Shown: positions 49,259 through 60,984, counted from the first letter of the stretch. The stretch is DNA of 64,000 bases from Colius striatus (GCF_028858725.1 NC_084769.1:2659001-2723000); one strand, 5' to 3'. Program-made: numbers and translations. The notes: generated by a model from the sequence alone, not told the origin.

Positions 49259-52200
49259 CTGTTGAGATGAACAAACAAGGGGTCACTGGGCAGAGGGTAA
49301 GTCAGCAGGGTAACTCAGAGATACACCTCCTCTCGCCTGGTTGCAAAGGTCACAGCGAAGCAGGCTCAGAGCCACGGCAGCAGATGGAGCATACATGGTA
49401 TGATTTCCCTTCCAAATCACACAGCACAGCCTTCCTGCACTAACTCATCACCTGGTGCTCTCACTGGGCTTGGAAACGCTGGTGTGATGGAATATAGCCA
49501 CGTCAGCTCCACTGACAGCTCCACTAACACTGTAGAAAACAGAGGGAGCTTTCCACTGCTTTCCCCTTCTAAAACACACGAGCTAAAAACGTGCAGCTGA
49601 ATGGTTCAAGTTTCAGCTTAGTAAGCTAAAAAAAAGCTGTAAAAACTCTGTTCCCATTAATTTCTCCCCTCAAGCTTTTGTATTCAGTGCAACTTCGCAT
49701 ACTGAACTTCAGACTTCCCTTTCCCACCTTTCTGGTGTCACAGAACCACTGACACAGCTGGTTTTCACTGGAAAACAGTTTTTCTTACTTGACAGTCCCA
49801 GAAAAGCCAAGAGAATGCCAATTCTTATCTAACCCAAAGGCACAAAACCTATTCTAAGATAAAACACAGCAGAAGGCAGGCTGCATAGTCATTTCATGCC
49901 CTCAGTCCACCGAAATCTGTTGAAATCGATGGAAGTCAATTCAGCTATCACACAGATCCTTTTACATCTAACATGGATGTTGTCTGATTTGTTTCTGGTG
50001 CCTGAAACCTTTCATGTTAAAAATAAAAAAACCTAACCTCAACTGTTAAGGATTTAGTGGATAATACTTTGCTGCACTGAACAATACATTGGTGGGATAT
50101 GCTTGATGATAGTCGTGGACAACAAATTAAACATGACCTTATGAAGCACCCTCGTGGCCAAGAAGGTCAATGGCATCCTGGGGAGCATCAAGAAGAGTGT
50201 GGCCAGCAGGTCACTCTCCTCCCTCTCTGCTCTGGTGAGGCCTCATCTGGAGTCTTGTGTCCAATTCTGGGCTCCCCAGTCCAAGAAAGACAAGGAATTG
50301 CTGCAGAGAGGCCAGTGCAGGGCTACCAAGATGCTGAGGGGATGGAACATCTCTGTGAGGAGGAAAGGCTGCAGCTCTTCAGTCTGGAGAAGGCTGAGGG
50401 GGAATCTTATCTACACTTGTAACTACCTAAAGGGTGGGTGTCAGGAGGATGGGGTGACACTTTTTTCTGTAGTGCCAGTGGCAGGACAAGGGGTGATGGG
50501 TGCAAGCTGGGACACGAAAAGTTCCACCGGAATCTGAGGAGAAACTGCTTTGGTGCTGAGGTGAGGGAGCAGCCCTGGCCCAGGCTGCCCAGGGAGGGTG
50601 TGGAGGCTCCTCAGTAGGTTCCCAAACCCATCTGGACACGTTCCTGTGCCCCCTGAGCGAGGGGAACCTGCTTGAGCAGAGGACTGGGCTGGATGTGCTC
50701 TGGAAGGCCCTTCCAACCCCCACCACTCTATTCCATTTCTACTGTTACATACTGGAGAGAACATCTTGGCTCATCCTCTTCAGCTCAGCAGGAAAAACAA
50801 GTACTGAAATGCAAACCTCAAAAGCAAGTGCTGCTGTCACACAAAGAGTAAGTGCTTACAGTGTGGCCACTCTCCCTGTGACGGTGACACCCTACCAAAT
50901 GACATTCTTCCCCAGTAGCACATTTTTTGGTGACCGATGTACTTTTCCCATGGTCTGTGAAGAGATGAACTGTCAAACAGTACTGAGTACCTGCAAAATA
51001 AAATGCAAAATGTTTCTCTGCATACAGTATGCATCTTTTCACAGGGCTTAAAAGCTTCACACAACTCAGCATCATACTCCCACCAAAGTGACTTCTTTGG
51101 GCTGCCCTTTTCCAACTTGATCAAAATGCTATTTAGCAAGAAATTAATTAGTGGTGATGTGATCTTAACTGACCCTTCAAACCTCCAGAGAGGCTACTAT
51201 CCTTTATACTCCTTATCAGCACTATAACCTACACATTTTTCTGCCATTCTCTACTCTTTTTAGCAGCACATTCTTGCTTGCTTCGTTTCAGACATGTTTC
51301 CTCATTCCTCTGCTTTTCTTTCTCGCCCTCTCCCACTGTTACTGTGAATACCATTGTGAAGAAAAACAAGGAAACATATTTCCATTCTTTTGTATGTAGC
51401 TCTTCTCTCACACAAGGATGTTCCCTAGTCATTCAGGTCTTGCTGCTTACAAGCAAGCCTAGAGACACCATTGTATCTTGGGATGGTATCCAAAGGGAAA
51501 GGGATGAGGCTACAGAGGCAATTCTTAAGCTTTTAAAGTAATATCTTTAAAATGAATTCCTGGGAAGCACATAGCTATCTACATACACACACACACATTA
51601 ATGTGTGTGTGTAATTAATGTAATTAACTATTCTATTAATAGTGTATTGCTATATAAAGTATTTTACACATGTCTATTAAAAAATAAGTAAGTTTTCACT
51701 GTTGCTTTCAACTCTGAAACAGTCAAAACCATCCATCTCAGCAGAACTAACATGACTCAGTATTACTAATAACATAGCTGAGGGCACCACAGTGTTGGCA
51801 TGTTAATCCTATTCACTTAGACTTCTACAAGATGGCTGAGTTGGGGGAAGCAAATTTAACTATCATAAAGAATCTCCTTAGTACAGACACACTTACTTTC
51901 AGGACACCATCTATCTTCAGCCCATCTGTTACAGTTGTAATTGTCCGCTGCATTATCACAGGTAAAGCACTTGAAACTGTTTGGAAATGGAGTGGCTTTA
52001 AAAGTATTAAAACAGAGTGAGTTTGCAAGCATTAAATAGAAAGGGAAACATTCCAAATCATAGTGTAAGTGCCTGTGCACACATATACTCACAAAACCAT
52101 ACATGGATGTGTTTTCTATGGTACATCACCGTTAAGCAAAAGAAAACCTATGGAGCTTTGTTCAAAGCTTTTACATTTTACCTGGCTTTGCCATCCCTAA

Positions 52201-53056
52201 ACTTTAAAATACCTCCTCCTTCTTCAAAACCAGCTTCAGATCTTGCTCTTCAACTCTGAAGTTTGATCCCCTTGACAAAGGGATCAAGAGGACTCGGTAA
52301 AATCCTGATTTACATTAAATGCAGAAATGACTTTAAGATGCACAGCTCCCTGCACATATGTACCTATTATATCTAGCTGTCCTGACTCTTAATGACAGCT
52401 AAATCTTCTCCCCTGAAATGAAAGGATAGAATACTTGTGATGCTAGATAAGAGGCAAAAAAATGATGCTATTAGTGACAACTGGCTTCACAGGTCTCACA
52501 AGGTTTTTAATTACCTTCAGCCTGAATTAATTGCATACAGCACACCTTTCCCTTACAAAAACCCCCAAGATAAAAAGACAAAAACACCTGTTCTGTGCTG
52601 TTTATTTAGGAGAAACCCACTGCATCATTTGCTCTGTAAGGAGACACTTCAGAGACAGAAACAGAAAATAACAAAAGCACTTAAAATGGGAAAGCCCTCC
52701 TGCACACCTTAATTTAGCAATGCATGCAATGGTTTGTTTTCATTTGGTCAGCCTCTAAAAACCTTCCTAATAAACCCAGCTGCTGGGGGTTGTAAAGGAA
52801 AAGTTGCATCTTTAAACTTTTGATCCTTTGTGTTTGAAGGAGACAAACAAAAACCAAAGGGTTGGAAGAATATGGCAATTGCCTGAAATGATGAGCTATG
52901 ATTTACACACACACACACACAAAGCTTAACTGTGTACTTACGGTCCAGTGGAGGCCTCACATTGTAAAAGTTGATGTTCTCAGCTGAAACCCAGTTTCCT
53001 GAAAGGATGAAGAACGGCAGAAAGGCTCCGGCCAGCATGTGATAGAACAACAACAT
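49094..53056 (-). CDS. LYPD6B: LYPD6B, LY6/PLAUR domain-containing protein 6B (four coding exons)
   Basis: The CDS is join(complement) of 53056-52942, 51995-51897, 50990-50860 and 49258-49094, totalling 510 nt for 169 residues plus TGA. Residues 1-25 form a signal peptide ending VSA. Residues 46-127 form an LU (Ly6/uPAR, three-finger) domain opening with FKCFTC and closing with the hallmark CCEGMICN, with 12 cysteines. N133 lies in an NDT glycosylation sequon. A small-residue stretch (about 146-151, TSDGS) followed by a hydrophobic tail suggests GPI anchoring. The family member LYPD6B is a membrane-tethered modulator of nicotinic acetylcholine receptors. The N-terminal NINFYNVRPPLDPTPFPNSF segment and the tail NDTNAVFAV match LYPD6B rather than its paralogue LYPD6. 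All splice junctions obey GT-AG and no codon is broken. The product assignment comes from remembered family sequences; exon structure is read directly. Confidence 0.93.
50150..50740 (+). mobile_element. CR1 LINE, 3' part with reverse-transcriptase C-terminus
   Basis: The 5' portion reads as the CR1 ORF2 C-terminus (KKVNGILGSIKKS, ASRS, SALVRPHLESCVQFWAP, RATKMLRG). It then runs through the usual 3' region (GGCCCAGGCTGCCCAGGGAG) to the end TTCCAACCCCCACCACTCTA. Frameshifts break the ORF, so the copy is dead. It sits in LYPD6B intron 3, antisense to the gene, about 120 bp from the donor of exon 3. Confidence 0.9.
50860..50990 (-). CDS. LYPD6B: LYPD6B coding exon 3 (middle of LU domain)
   Basis: This 131-nt exon encodes residues 72-115, including TQYCLTVHLF, SVTKKCATGEECH and VGCHRHRESGHT, with four cysteines. 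The acceptor is TTATTTTGCAG|GT and the donor is CACACT|GTAAGC. Phase is 1 at the start and 0 at the end. A CR1 fragment ends about 120 bp downstream of the donor, inside the following intron. Confidence 0.93.
51587..51612. repeat. 26-bp perfect palindrome
   Basis: An AC repeat runs directly into its reverse complement through the centre CATTAATG, giving a perfect 26-bp inverted repeat with no spacer. It lies in LYPD6B intron 2 (50991-51896). Confidence 0.92.
51897..51995 (-). CDS. LYPD6B: LYPD6B coding exon 2 (first half of LU domain)
   Basis: This 99-nt exon encodes residues 39-71 and the first base of codon 72. It contains FKCFTC, DNYNCNRW and RWCPE, with four LU-domain cysteines. The acceptor is TTTTAAAG|CC and the donor is GAAA|GTAAGT. 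Both flanking introns are phase 1, so skipping this exon would keep the frame but remove part of the three-finger fold. Confidence 0.93.
52905..52921. repeat. (CA)n microsatellite, UG repeat on the LYPD6B strand
   Basis: There are about eight AC dinucleotides. On the transcribed (minus) strand this is a UG repeat starting roughly 20 nt downstream of the donor of coding exon 1. Confidence 0.9.
52942..53056 (-). CDS. LYPD6B: LYPD6B coding exon 1 (signal peptide and N-terminus)
   Basis: This part encodes residues 1-38 plus the first base of codon 39. It covers the hydrophobic signal peptide and the mature N-terminus ENINFYNVRPPLD. The donor reads ACC|GTAAGT (GTAAGT at 52941-52936). The exon itself starts at 53095, after the acceptor CTGTCCTAG. 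The ATG at 53056-53054 was chosen because it opens the signal peptide; the in-frame ATG at codon 7 is an alternative start that would shorten it. Confidence 0.92.
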
Positions 53057-53075
53057 GCCGAGTATTATAGCACAT
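52980..53075 (-). CDS. overlapping upstream ORF in the LYPD6B leader
   Basis: An ATG 19 nt before the LYPD6B start opens a 31-codon frame that overlaps the signal-peptide coding region out of frame and stops at TGA 52982-52980. Its start context is weak (T at -3, T at +4). It may have no role or may lower translation of the main frame. No homology is claimed for its product. Confidence 0.3.
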   Translation of the reverse strand: MCYNTRHVVVLSHAGRSLSAVLHPFRKLGFS

Positions 53076-53095
53076 GAAAAGCAAAGCTCCCAGGC
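53057..53095 (-). other. LYPD6B: LYPD6B 5' untranslated part of first coding exon
   Basis: These 39 nt lie between the acceptor CTGTCCTAG (minus strand) and the LYPD6B start codon. The polypyrimidine tract CCCTTTCTGTCC precedes the AG. The acceptor means at least one further non-coding 5' exon exists at higher coordinates; I could not locate it. The segment contains an upstream ATG at 53075-53073. Confidence 0.8.
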
Positions 53096-53632
53096 CTAGG
53101 ACAGAAAGGGAACGCATCATTTAGGGGGGAAACATAAAGAACTGAGCATGCAGAACAATCAGTTCCCTATGAAGTGCTCCTAGAAGCCTGAGCATGCATT
53201 CAGTCGGTAGCTGTACATGTGAAGATGGCTAAAGCACACAAGCACGCAGCGCTGAGCAGCGAAAGCTGAGCGGGTACTGCCTTCTGCTGGCCAGGATCCT
53301 GCACACAGTGCTCTCATCCCCACTCACTCCTAAAAGTTACCACTCTTCCTTTCATCTATTTGTCCTTCTAAGCAATGTCAGTCTTATGGATATTCCTAAA
53401 GCATTCCTAAAGATCCACAGCCAAAGCGAGCTCCTTTATACCCTGCTTGGAACAGGCGGGATTACAATAGCACTGAGGAAGGCAAAATACAGGCAAATGT
53501 CATTTTTAACAGCAACAGCCTAGAAGCCAAGACCAGTTTCTTAGCTGAGAGAGAGTAATGCATGCCTACTGCCTTCAGATAAGCCACACCATCTGAATCA
53601 CAAGCACATTGATCATTAGCACAGCATTAAAG

Positions 53633-53700
53633 ATCACAGAACAGTGGGGCTTGGAAGGGACCTCTAGAGACCATCCAGTCCAACCTCTGCTAAAGCACGT
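53633..53700 (-). mobile_element. CR1 LINE 3' end fragment
   Basis: Reverse-oriented 3' end: ATCACAGAACAGTGGGGCTT, GGAAGGGACCTCTAGAGACC, ATCCAGTCCAACCTC. Only about 70 bp remain. It lies upstream of the LYPD6B first coding exon. Confidence 0.85.
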
Positions 53701-53718
53701 CTGTGATCATGACTGTAT

Positions 53719-53789
53719 ATTAGATTCATTTCCTTTTAAAAGATTAGATGTATTTCCTTTTAAAAGATTAGCTTGATTTCCTTTTAAAT
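53719..53789. repeat. three-copy 24-bp tandem repeat
   Basis: Units share ATTAG at the start and ATTTCCTTTTAAA at the end, with variation in the middle. The array starts 18 bp beyond the CR1 fragment. The third unit is slightly shorter. Confidence 0.88.
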
Positions 53790-56217
53790 TGCATAGCAGA
53801 GAAAAGGGAAGGAAGGTACCTGGCAGAGGTACAGAAGTTTTGAAGCTCTGCAAAGCAGACTGTTCAGAGAGACACATGTTTTGGGCACACTTTGCACTTT
53901 TATTGGGACTCCCCTGGGTACTTTGGTAAGGCTTTAGAGAGGAGAAGAACTCATCAGTGAACATTTTGGTCAGTGTGGTATTTAGATGTAGACACACATC
54001 CATGCACTTGGGTATCTATGGCAAATTGACACTGGAGACCTAGTTCAGATATTAAAACCAGAATCAGATTAAATGGCAGTCCTCCCATGCAAATTCCCAG
54101 CAGGAGAAACAAGCCTGAGTGGAGGCTCCTGCCAAACCAGAGACGTTGCTTTGAGCTGCCAAGGGCAGTCATTCCGAAATCTCCCTGCACAGCCCTGATG
54201 TAGATAGATGTACACTAAAGCCTGTGCAGCAAGATCCAAAAGAGTCTCAGTGCTGAACTGAAAATGGTACTCAAGACCATGGCACAAAAGTCAAAGGACT
54301 TCCTTGTTTTTTCTTGTTTGGTTTAGTGCTTTTTTCCCAGTTGACACAGACAGGAATTATTTGAGAGATGGTTTTGCCAACAAATCAACCAACAGAAAGT
54401 TCCATGTTATGCAGCAGGAGTTTAGTCATCCTACTTAAAATTCACTTCTTAAGCCACGGCTTTATACTTCAGGAGACATTGCAAAAGCCACAGCATACCT
54501 CTACTTCCAGTGCACCTCCAACACTATTTGCTGTGGATGGTCTAGATTTCTTCTGACTGAAGCCCAGGATCTAAAGAAGGATTAAGAAGAAGAATCTGTG
54601 GGAAGCAAACAGCAATTGGTCAGCATACTTCTGTCCTGAAGGAAATAAGTCTCTGAAATGCTGTAAATCTTCACTCATATTGAAAATTAAGACAGAAACA
54701 TGGAAGTGTGGTTGATTTTATAACAAAATACCCAAAGAAACACCTGAACTATATGGTATGGCTTTGCCTTATTGACTGTTATCCTACTGCAGATACACAG
54801 ACTCCCTTCTCCTTGAGCTACCCCAATGTCATACAAGACAAATGAAAGATGTAGAGTGAAGCAAGGAGACTACTCAGTCCTTGAGTTAACCTCTCTTGCA
54901 AGGGAGAAACATTCTTCAGGCAAGGACCTGGGCAGGACCAGACTATACCCAATGAATAAATACTTCATGCTCTGGAGATATCCAAATCTTTAACACACAC
55001 TATGACCAAAAGAGAAGCACCATTCAGCAGCAAGGTAACCTAAAAGAGCAAAGAGAACCACCAGCCTCCAGATTAGAAGTTACTAGCAAATTCTGAAGTC
55101 AACAGCTCCCCCACAGTCCATCCCTTACTGAAACAGAAACACAAAAACGTTAGCCAAATCCCTAACACCACTGCAGAACCCAAGAGAAATCTAAACCACA
55201 GTTACAGCTCTCTCCATCCAAGCACACATTAACAGCACAGTGCTACACTGCAGCATTAAAGCTGGGCTGTTCATAAGCCACGTGCCTTGCCTCCCTAACA
55301 CACATCCAAGGTGCACATTTCAGATGTACACTTAGTTTTAGCAGGCTGGGAGAGGAGGGCATTTAATTTGTTCAAAGACAAACCTGTGCATCCTACCTGG
55401 ATGCTTTTTTGCTGACAAGTCAACCCACATCATGTTCAGTCACCGAGCCAGTGCCTCCAAAGTCTGTTTCATGACCCTTTCATACATTTTCTGAAACAGA
55501 TCAGTAGAGTTTGGCATTGTCCAGGGTAGGAGAAAAGAGGAGACAGTGCTATTACAATGCATGAATGATCCAATTTAATTTCTCCTTCCTCTAGCATTCT
55601 TAGCTCTACCAGTTTATGCTGGAGACAACATCTCTCCTCGAGTTCCTTTTGTGCTACACAGTTCTTGTTAAGTTCGTGATAAAAACTCTGTCCATTGCCA
55701 CCTGTATCGAAGGTTCTTCAAAGCAATTTCTGCTCACAAAATAACTTTTTGTCCCAGTGTCAAGAGGTGACAGAATTCCTCTTCCAGCTGAAAAGTTTCT
55801 TCTGTTCCTCATAGACAATAATTGCCTCTATTGCCCCATCCCACTCCTCCTCTTTAAAGTATTTAGGATCAGGTTCCCATGCTATAACTAAGGAAAGGAA
55901 GCGCTACAGTGCAACAAACCACTTCATTAATGCCATTTCCATTATTCTGAGTGAGTTTGGGAGTTAAAGGCAAGGTAATAACAAAATGCCACAGGTACCA
56001 GGAGCAAAACACGAGCACAATTTCTATAAAATCACACTTTTCAGATTGTCTATTTTCATGTAAAAACTAACAGCTAAAGCTACACAAAGGCTGACTTCAG
56101 AGATCTGTGTTTCCCACACAGATGAGAATTCTTACACCGTGGTTTAAAAACAAACCCAAAGCACAGAATGTGAAACACATTCTGCACAATTGACTCAGCC
56201 AGCTCTTCAGTAACAGA
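53790..56217. other. LYPD6B upstream intron, no exon recognised
   Basis: The acceptor in front of the first coding exon implies this is intron on the minus strand. I could not identify any 5' non-coding exon. Confidence 0.45.
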
Positions 56218-56625
56218 ACCACAGAATCACAGAATCTTAAGGGCTGGGAGGGACCTGCAAAGCTCACCCAGTGCAACCCCCTGCCAGAGCAGCACCACCT
56301 AGAGCAGGGCACACAGGGACTCACCCAGCTGGGCTGGAATGGCTGCAGAGAAGGAGCCTCCACAGCCCATCTGGGCAGTTCCAGTGCTTCCTCACCTCAG
56401 CAGAGAAGAAGTTTTTCCTTGTGTTGCTTTGGAACCTCTTCTGTTCCAGTTTGTCCCTGTTGCCCCTTGTCCTATCACTGGCCATCCCTGAGCACAGCCT
56501 GGCTCCAGCCTCCTCACACCCACCCTTCATGTATTTGTAGCCATCAATGAGGTCACCCCTCAGACTCCTTTTTCTGATGTAGAAGACACATCCCTCCTAT
56601 CTCTCCATTTACAGGTTGTCCTTTC
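56218..56625 (-). mobile_element. CR1 LINE 3' portion
   Basis: Reverse-oriented CR1: CACAGAATCACAGAATCTTA, GGGAGGGACCTGCAAAGCTC, AGGAGCCTCCACAGCCCATC, TGCCCCTTGTCCTATCACTG, ATGAGGTCACCCCTCAGACT. The antisense ORFs here are repeat-derived. Confidence 0.92.
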
Positions 56626-59600
56626 CTGTTCTTTCCCACAGGTATCTCCTAACATCCACTACTGGAGTCCAAACACAGAATGACAAGATGTTTGGTCTGA
56701 CTCAGTACAGTCCCTCATTCTTACACTCATCCCATTTATCTCACTAGCCTGCAGAAAGAGACTAAAGCTACTTTCAACAACATGCTGGAATTTTGCTGTG
56801 CTGAGCCATGTTTTCCCACCTCTCCTTGCTCAGTCCTTCCACTCAGAAGACAGAGGCAAAGGTAACGTTGCACTGAAACAAGCCTGGGGAAGCCACTGTA
56901 CCTGTGCCAGGGTCAGCTGGTCCCCAAGCCCTGGGAGGCAGTGACAAAGGAATCTTTTGGTACTATCTCAATCTCTGTATGCTGTGCTAGAACTCCAAAA
57001 AGTGTTTTTATATACAGACTAAGCCCTGAAAACCAGTTAGAAATATACTCACTCCAGTACAGGCAGGTACCAGTTTTCAAAGCCACACATTCCTGATCCT
57101 AATTACCTTGCTCTTGTGTTCCTTGACAAGAAGGGACCTCATTTTCACTGGCTCCAGTTGGGCAGTATCAACCCTTACTGCACACAAGTAAGAGTAGAAG
57201 AACTGTTTTTGTGCCTCTAGTGCCAACACCCTTTTTCATGGTTCCCTTGCAAAACAGCTCTATTTATTCCCTTTGAACAGCACAAGAAGCAAGTTACTTT
57301 TATAGTGGCAAGCCAGTTTTAATCAAGGAGCAAATTTCAGTGTATTTTGGGCAGCTCAACAGCATTTAGCTCAATTTCATTACTTAGGAAGAGAGGTCAT
57401 TGAATCATTTCAGTGAGTAACAGTTGCTAGATTTGTCTCCTTAACAGATATTTCCTGCAGTTTCTACTAAGTTGAGGAAACATTTGCCTTTCTGGGGAGA
57501 CTGTAATTGAACCTGATGCACCTGGATAGCAAAGAAAAGGCACAATTAGGCTTGTGCCAGCTTCCTACAAATTCAAGCTCTCTCCTGTTCCCTCCTCTAG
57601 AAGTTCTTCTTCCTTTTCCCAAAGAAGCTCATGCCAAATGGAAAATATTAGAGAAATGAAATTAAAAGCAAGCTATTCTTCAGTTGATGTAAAATACAGT
57701 AAATTGACCTCATAATCTTCCATACTCAAAGGTGTCTTTGTTTGCTAACCAGGCCAATAAATAATGGATGTTGTCTGACAGTCTTAGTTACACAGCTGCA
57801 CCAGAAGTCAGTCTCAAAATAGGAAAATATTGGCCAAAAAAAGGGCTTTCGTATCTTATCCAGAATCTTTAAAATGCCTGTTTTCTTCATAGCTTCTTAT
57901 CTCTCTTGTACTTGCACATAAAATTATCTAGCAGCATGAGCAAACACTTCATCATGCCCAATTAGGAACTCTCATTAAGGAAGGAAAAAACCTGTCACAA
58001 TACAAGAAGATGAACTTATATAAACAAGAGACATAGCTTTCCCTGGGTGAAGGAAGAAGATCCAAGAGGGAAGGGCTGTTACTGTATGCTCTGTGATGAC
58101 CTTGTAACCGAAACACGTCTCAGGGAAACAATGAGGGATACAATGGCTGAAGGAATTGATATACTCCACAAGGCTTGAAGGTTTCCCTTGCAGTGTGTAA
58201 TAGAAGGGGAGGGAGCAGAGTGCTTGACTTCTGATTTTAATAAAATTCAAGTCTGCCTACATTGTTTTTCCTGGCAGACTGTGTGGAGGATTAGTAGATT
58301 GAACATCAGATATGGCATGCAAATGAAACAACCTCCTGTCATTTACTAAGCAATCTTCGGGTGCTGTTAGGTAATTGCTAATGCTTATGTTAAGCTTGTT
58401 AAATACCACTTCGGGATATAAGAGTTAGAAATACATAGGCAGAAAGGTATGATTGTTAAGGGCTGAAAAAGTTAAACCCAACACCTGACATCACCAAGGT
58501 TTTCCCTACAACAAAGCAAAAAGGCCAAAACTGACACTTCAACTTGTCTAAAAGGACAAAAATAGTTCTTTGGCCTCCTCCTTTCTCAGCCAAATGCTGC
58601 CATTCTCATGTTTTCCTCTGGAGACCATTTAATTTGATCTGTATGCCACCATTTACCCCGCTTAGAAACTCTGGGAATGAATAAGTGGATGGAACAAATA
58701 AGGAAAACCCTTTCCTTTCCTTTGGGAAACAGGCAGAGCACATTTAAAAGCAAGAGGGAGGGAAACGGAAATCTTTTGAAGGATTAAAAACCCCCAAATA
58801 CTTTTACAGACCTGCAAACTAAAACTATTTGTTATACAAGTTCTACCTCTTCTTACCTACTGAGTTGAAGGCTCTACTTTCTGATCTTTTGCCTTGGAGC
58901 ATGTCATCATTAGCACAGAATAAGACAGGAAAAGAGATTTTACATTACACTGACAGACATCTGCAACTAGTAACACTGTCAGAATAAAACCTCAGTTATC
59001 AACACCATTTTGAAACACAGGACATTTCTTTACCCACAGCACACTCAAACATGCCTGGAATTAAATTGGGCCTTAATTACAAGAAATTATAGAGTTCTTT
59101 ATCTAAGATCTTGTCAAAGTAAAACACATGCAGACCTGGTAATGACAACATCGTTTAGCTTGGGGTACAATGCTGGCATGGGAAGTGTGATGTGAAACGA
59201 TTGTGTCTGACTACACAATCCATACAACTGCAAGGGCTTGGAAAGAAACCACTGTCTGATGAATGTGATAAATCTAAGCTGTACCACTGGAGTATTTGCA
59301 AGGATGAAACACCTATTTGTTTTTAAGTCCTAAAAGAAGATCCATGGAAGGAAAACTGCATTACATCTCATTCCTTTTAGAGTCAAAACTGCTCAGCAAC
59401 ACTTAAGTCTTGAGCACTGATGTTTATTTTCCAGAGATGAGCAGGGATCCTGAATTTTCACAGACTTTATTCTAAGTAAAAATCCTTTAATGAGAGAGCA
59501 ATTTCTTATTCCCTTCTGCAAGGATGTAATTTCCTCAAAGAACTGCACTTGGTTAAAGGTATGGATGAGCAAAAGCTTTACACTTCAGCTTGTAACAGCT

Positions 59601-60984
59601 TCTATATATCACATATGCAACTCTTTTAAATCCCTCTCTCCCACCTGTGCAAGACTGGAAATAGGAAGTTAGACTCTAGAGAACAGAGATTACAGGAATA
59701 AGAAGTGGTTTTTCTTCCCTTGATCTCATCACAGTACTTCTAGAAAAAATCAGTTTAGTGATATTAATTTTACAGACTATTTTGTTAAATACCCCAGTGG
59801 ATCAGAGCATTATTAACTACTCAGGCCTGACTACAAACGGTGGGACAGAAGTTAAGCGGACCCAGCTCTCTGTGCACAAGCTATTGGGACCTGAATTCAC
59901 GGGAGCCAAAGGCTCCAGACCACACTGAACCAGCTGAAAGCAGAAGACAAAACCCTGATTTTCAGTATCCTTCTACAAGTTCAGCTCAAGACCACCATCA
60001 ATATTTAAAAGACTTGTTTATTCCTGTCAGGTTAAACTTACTCATGTTCAGCAAGACTGCAAAGGTACTGCATGTTGCAGAAGAATGAAGCTCTTCAAGA
60101 CTTGTTTCAAAACATGAGAGAAGTGGGACAACCACAAAGTGGCTCCAAGGAAATCAAGAGATAGCTGTATATTTCTATATACCATCCACTAATGATGACT
60201 AAATGGAAAATTAAGGTCTTCAGCCAGCTAAATTCAGCCTCAGGAACATGCCTTGGTTTTAATGCTTGTTTTTCCAAGTGAAATCCTTCTTCTAACACAA
60301 ACTATGCACAATACACACAGTTACACATGCTGTAAAGTTACAGACACCACTCAGGACAATAAAACATAAGACCTTCTAGACAACAGAAGTGAAAAACCTA
60401 TGTTTTTTCACCTAGAAAAGGTAAACTAGCTTTGTCTAGTTATACTGTAGTATTAGGGAACAGGCTCTCGTGGCAAAATGTCCTTTAACTTTCACTGAAA
60501 TCATAGACACTACATTTTCTACAATCACACAAGACTAGAGGGGCTGTTCCTTTCCCAGCAATAAGAAAGTGGTCACTACACATCAGTTTAAGACAGCAGC
60601 ATAAACTAATCTGCCCTGCAACTGTAAAACCCACACACAGAGTCAAGCACCAGTTTATCCTGGCAGAGTTTAATGTGTGAAATTCATAGTGCTGGGATTG
60701 TCTGATATTATCTTTGCCACATGTTTTTATCAGCCTTTTGTTACTGAGCAATCCTTTGAAATCATAAACAATATCATCTCCTTGAATGCACCAGGAATGA
60801 CTGCAAACTGTTCCTGGAGAAAGAGCAGCAGCTCCCAGCTCTGCTGTATTATGTCCAGGGAACTGCATCAATAAACTCCTGCTGCTGAATGCATAAGGTT
60901 TAAAAAACAGTTGTGAGGAACAAAGTGTCTGCTTTCATATTGAACTCACTGAGAAGCAGCTTTTCTTCAGAAGCACCTGAGCTC
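56626..60984. other. LYPD6B upstream region, nothing recognised
   Basis: AT-rich unique sequence. No CpG island that could be the LYPD6B promoter is visible, so its 5' end probably lies beyond the window. Confidence 0.45.
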
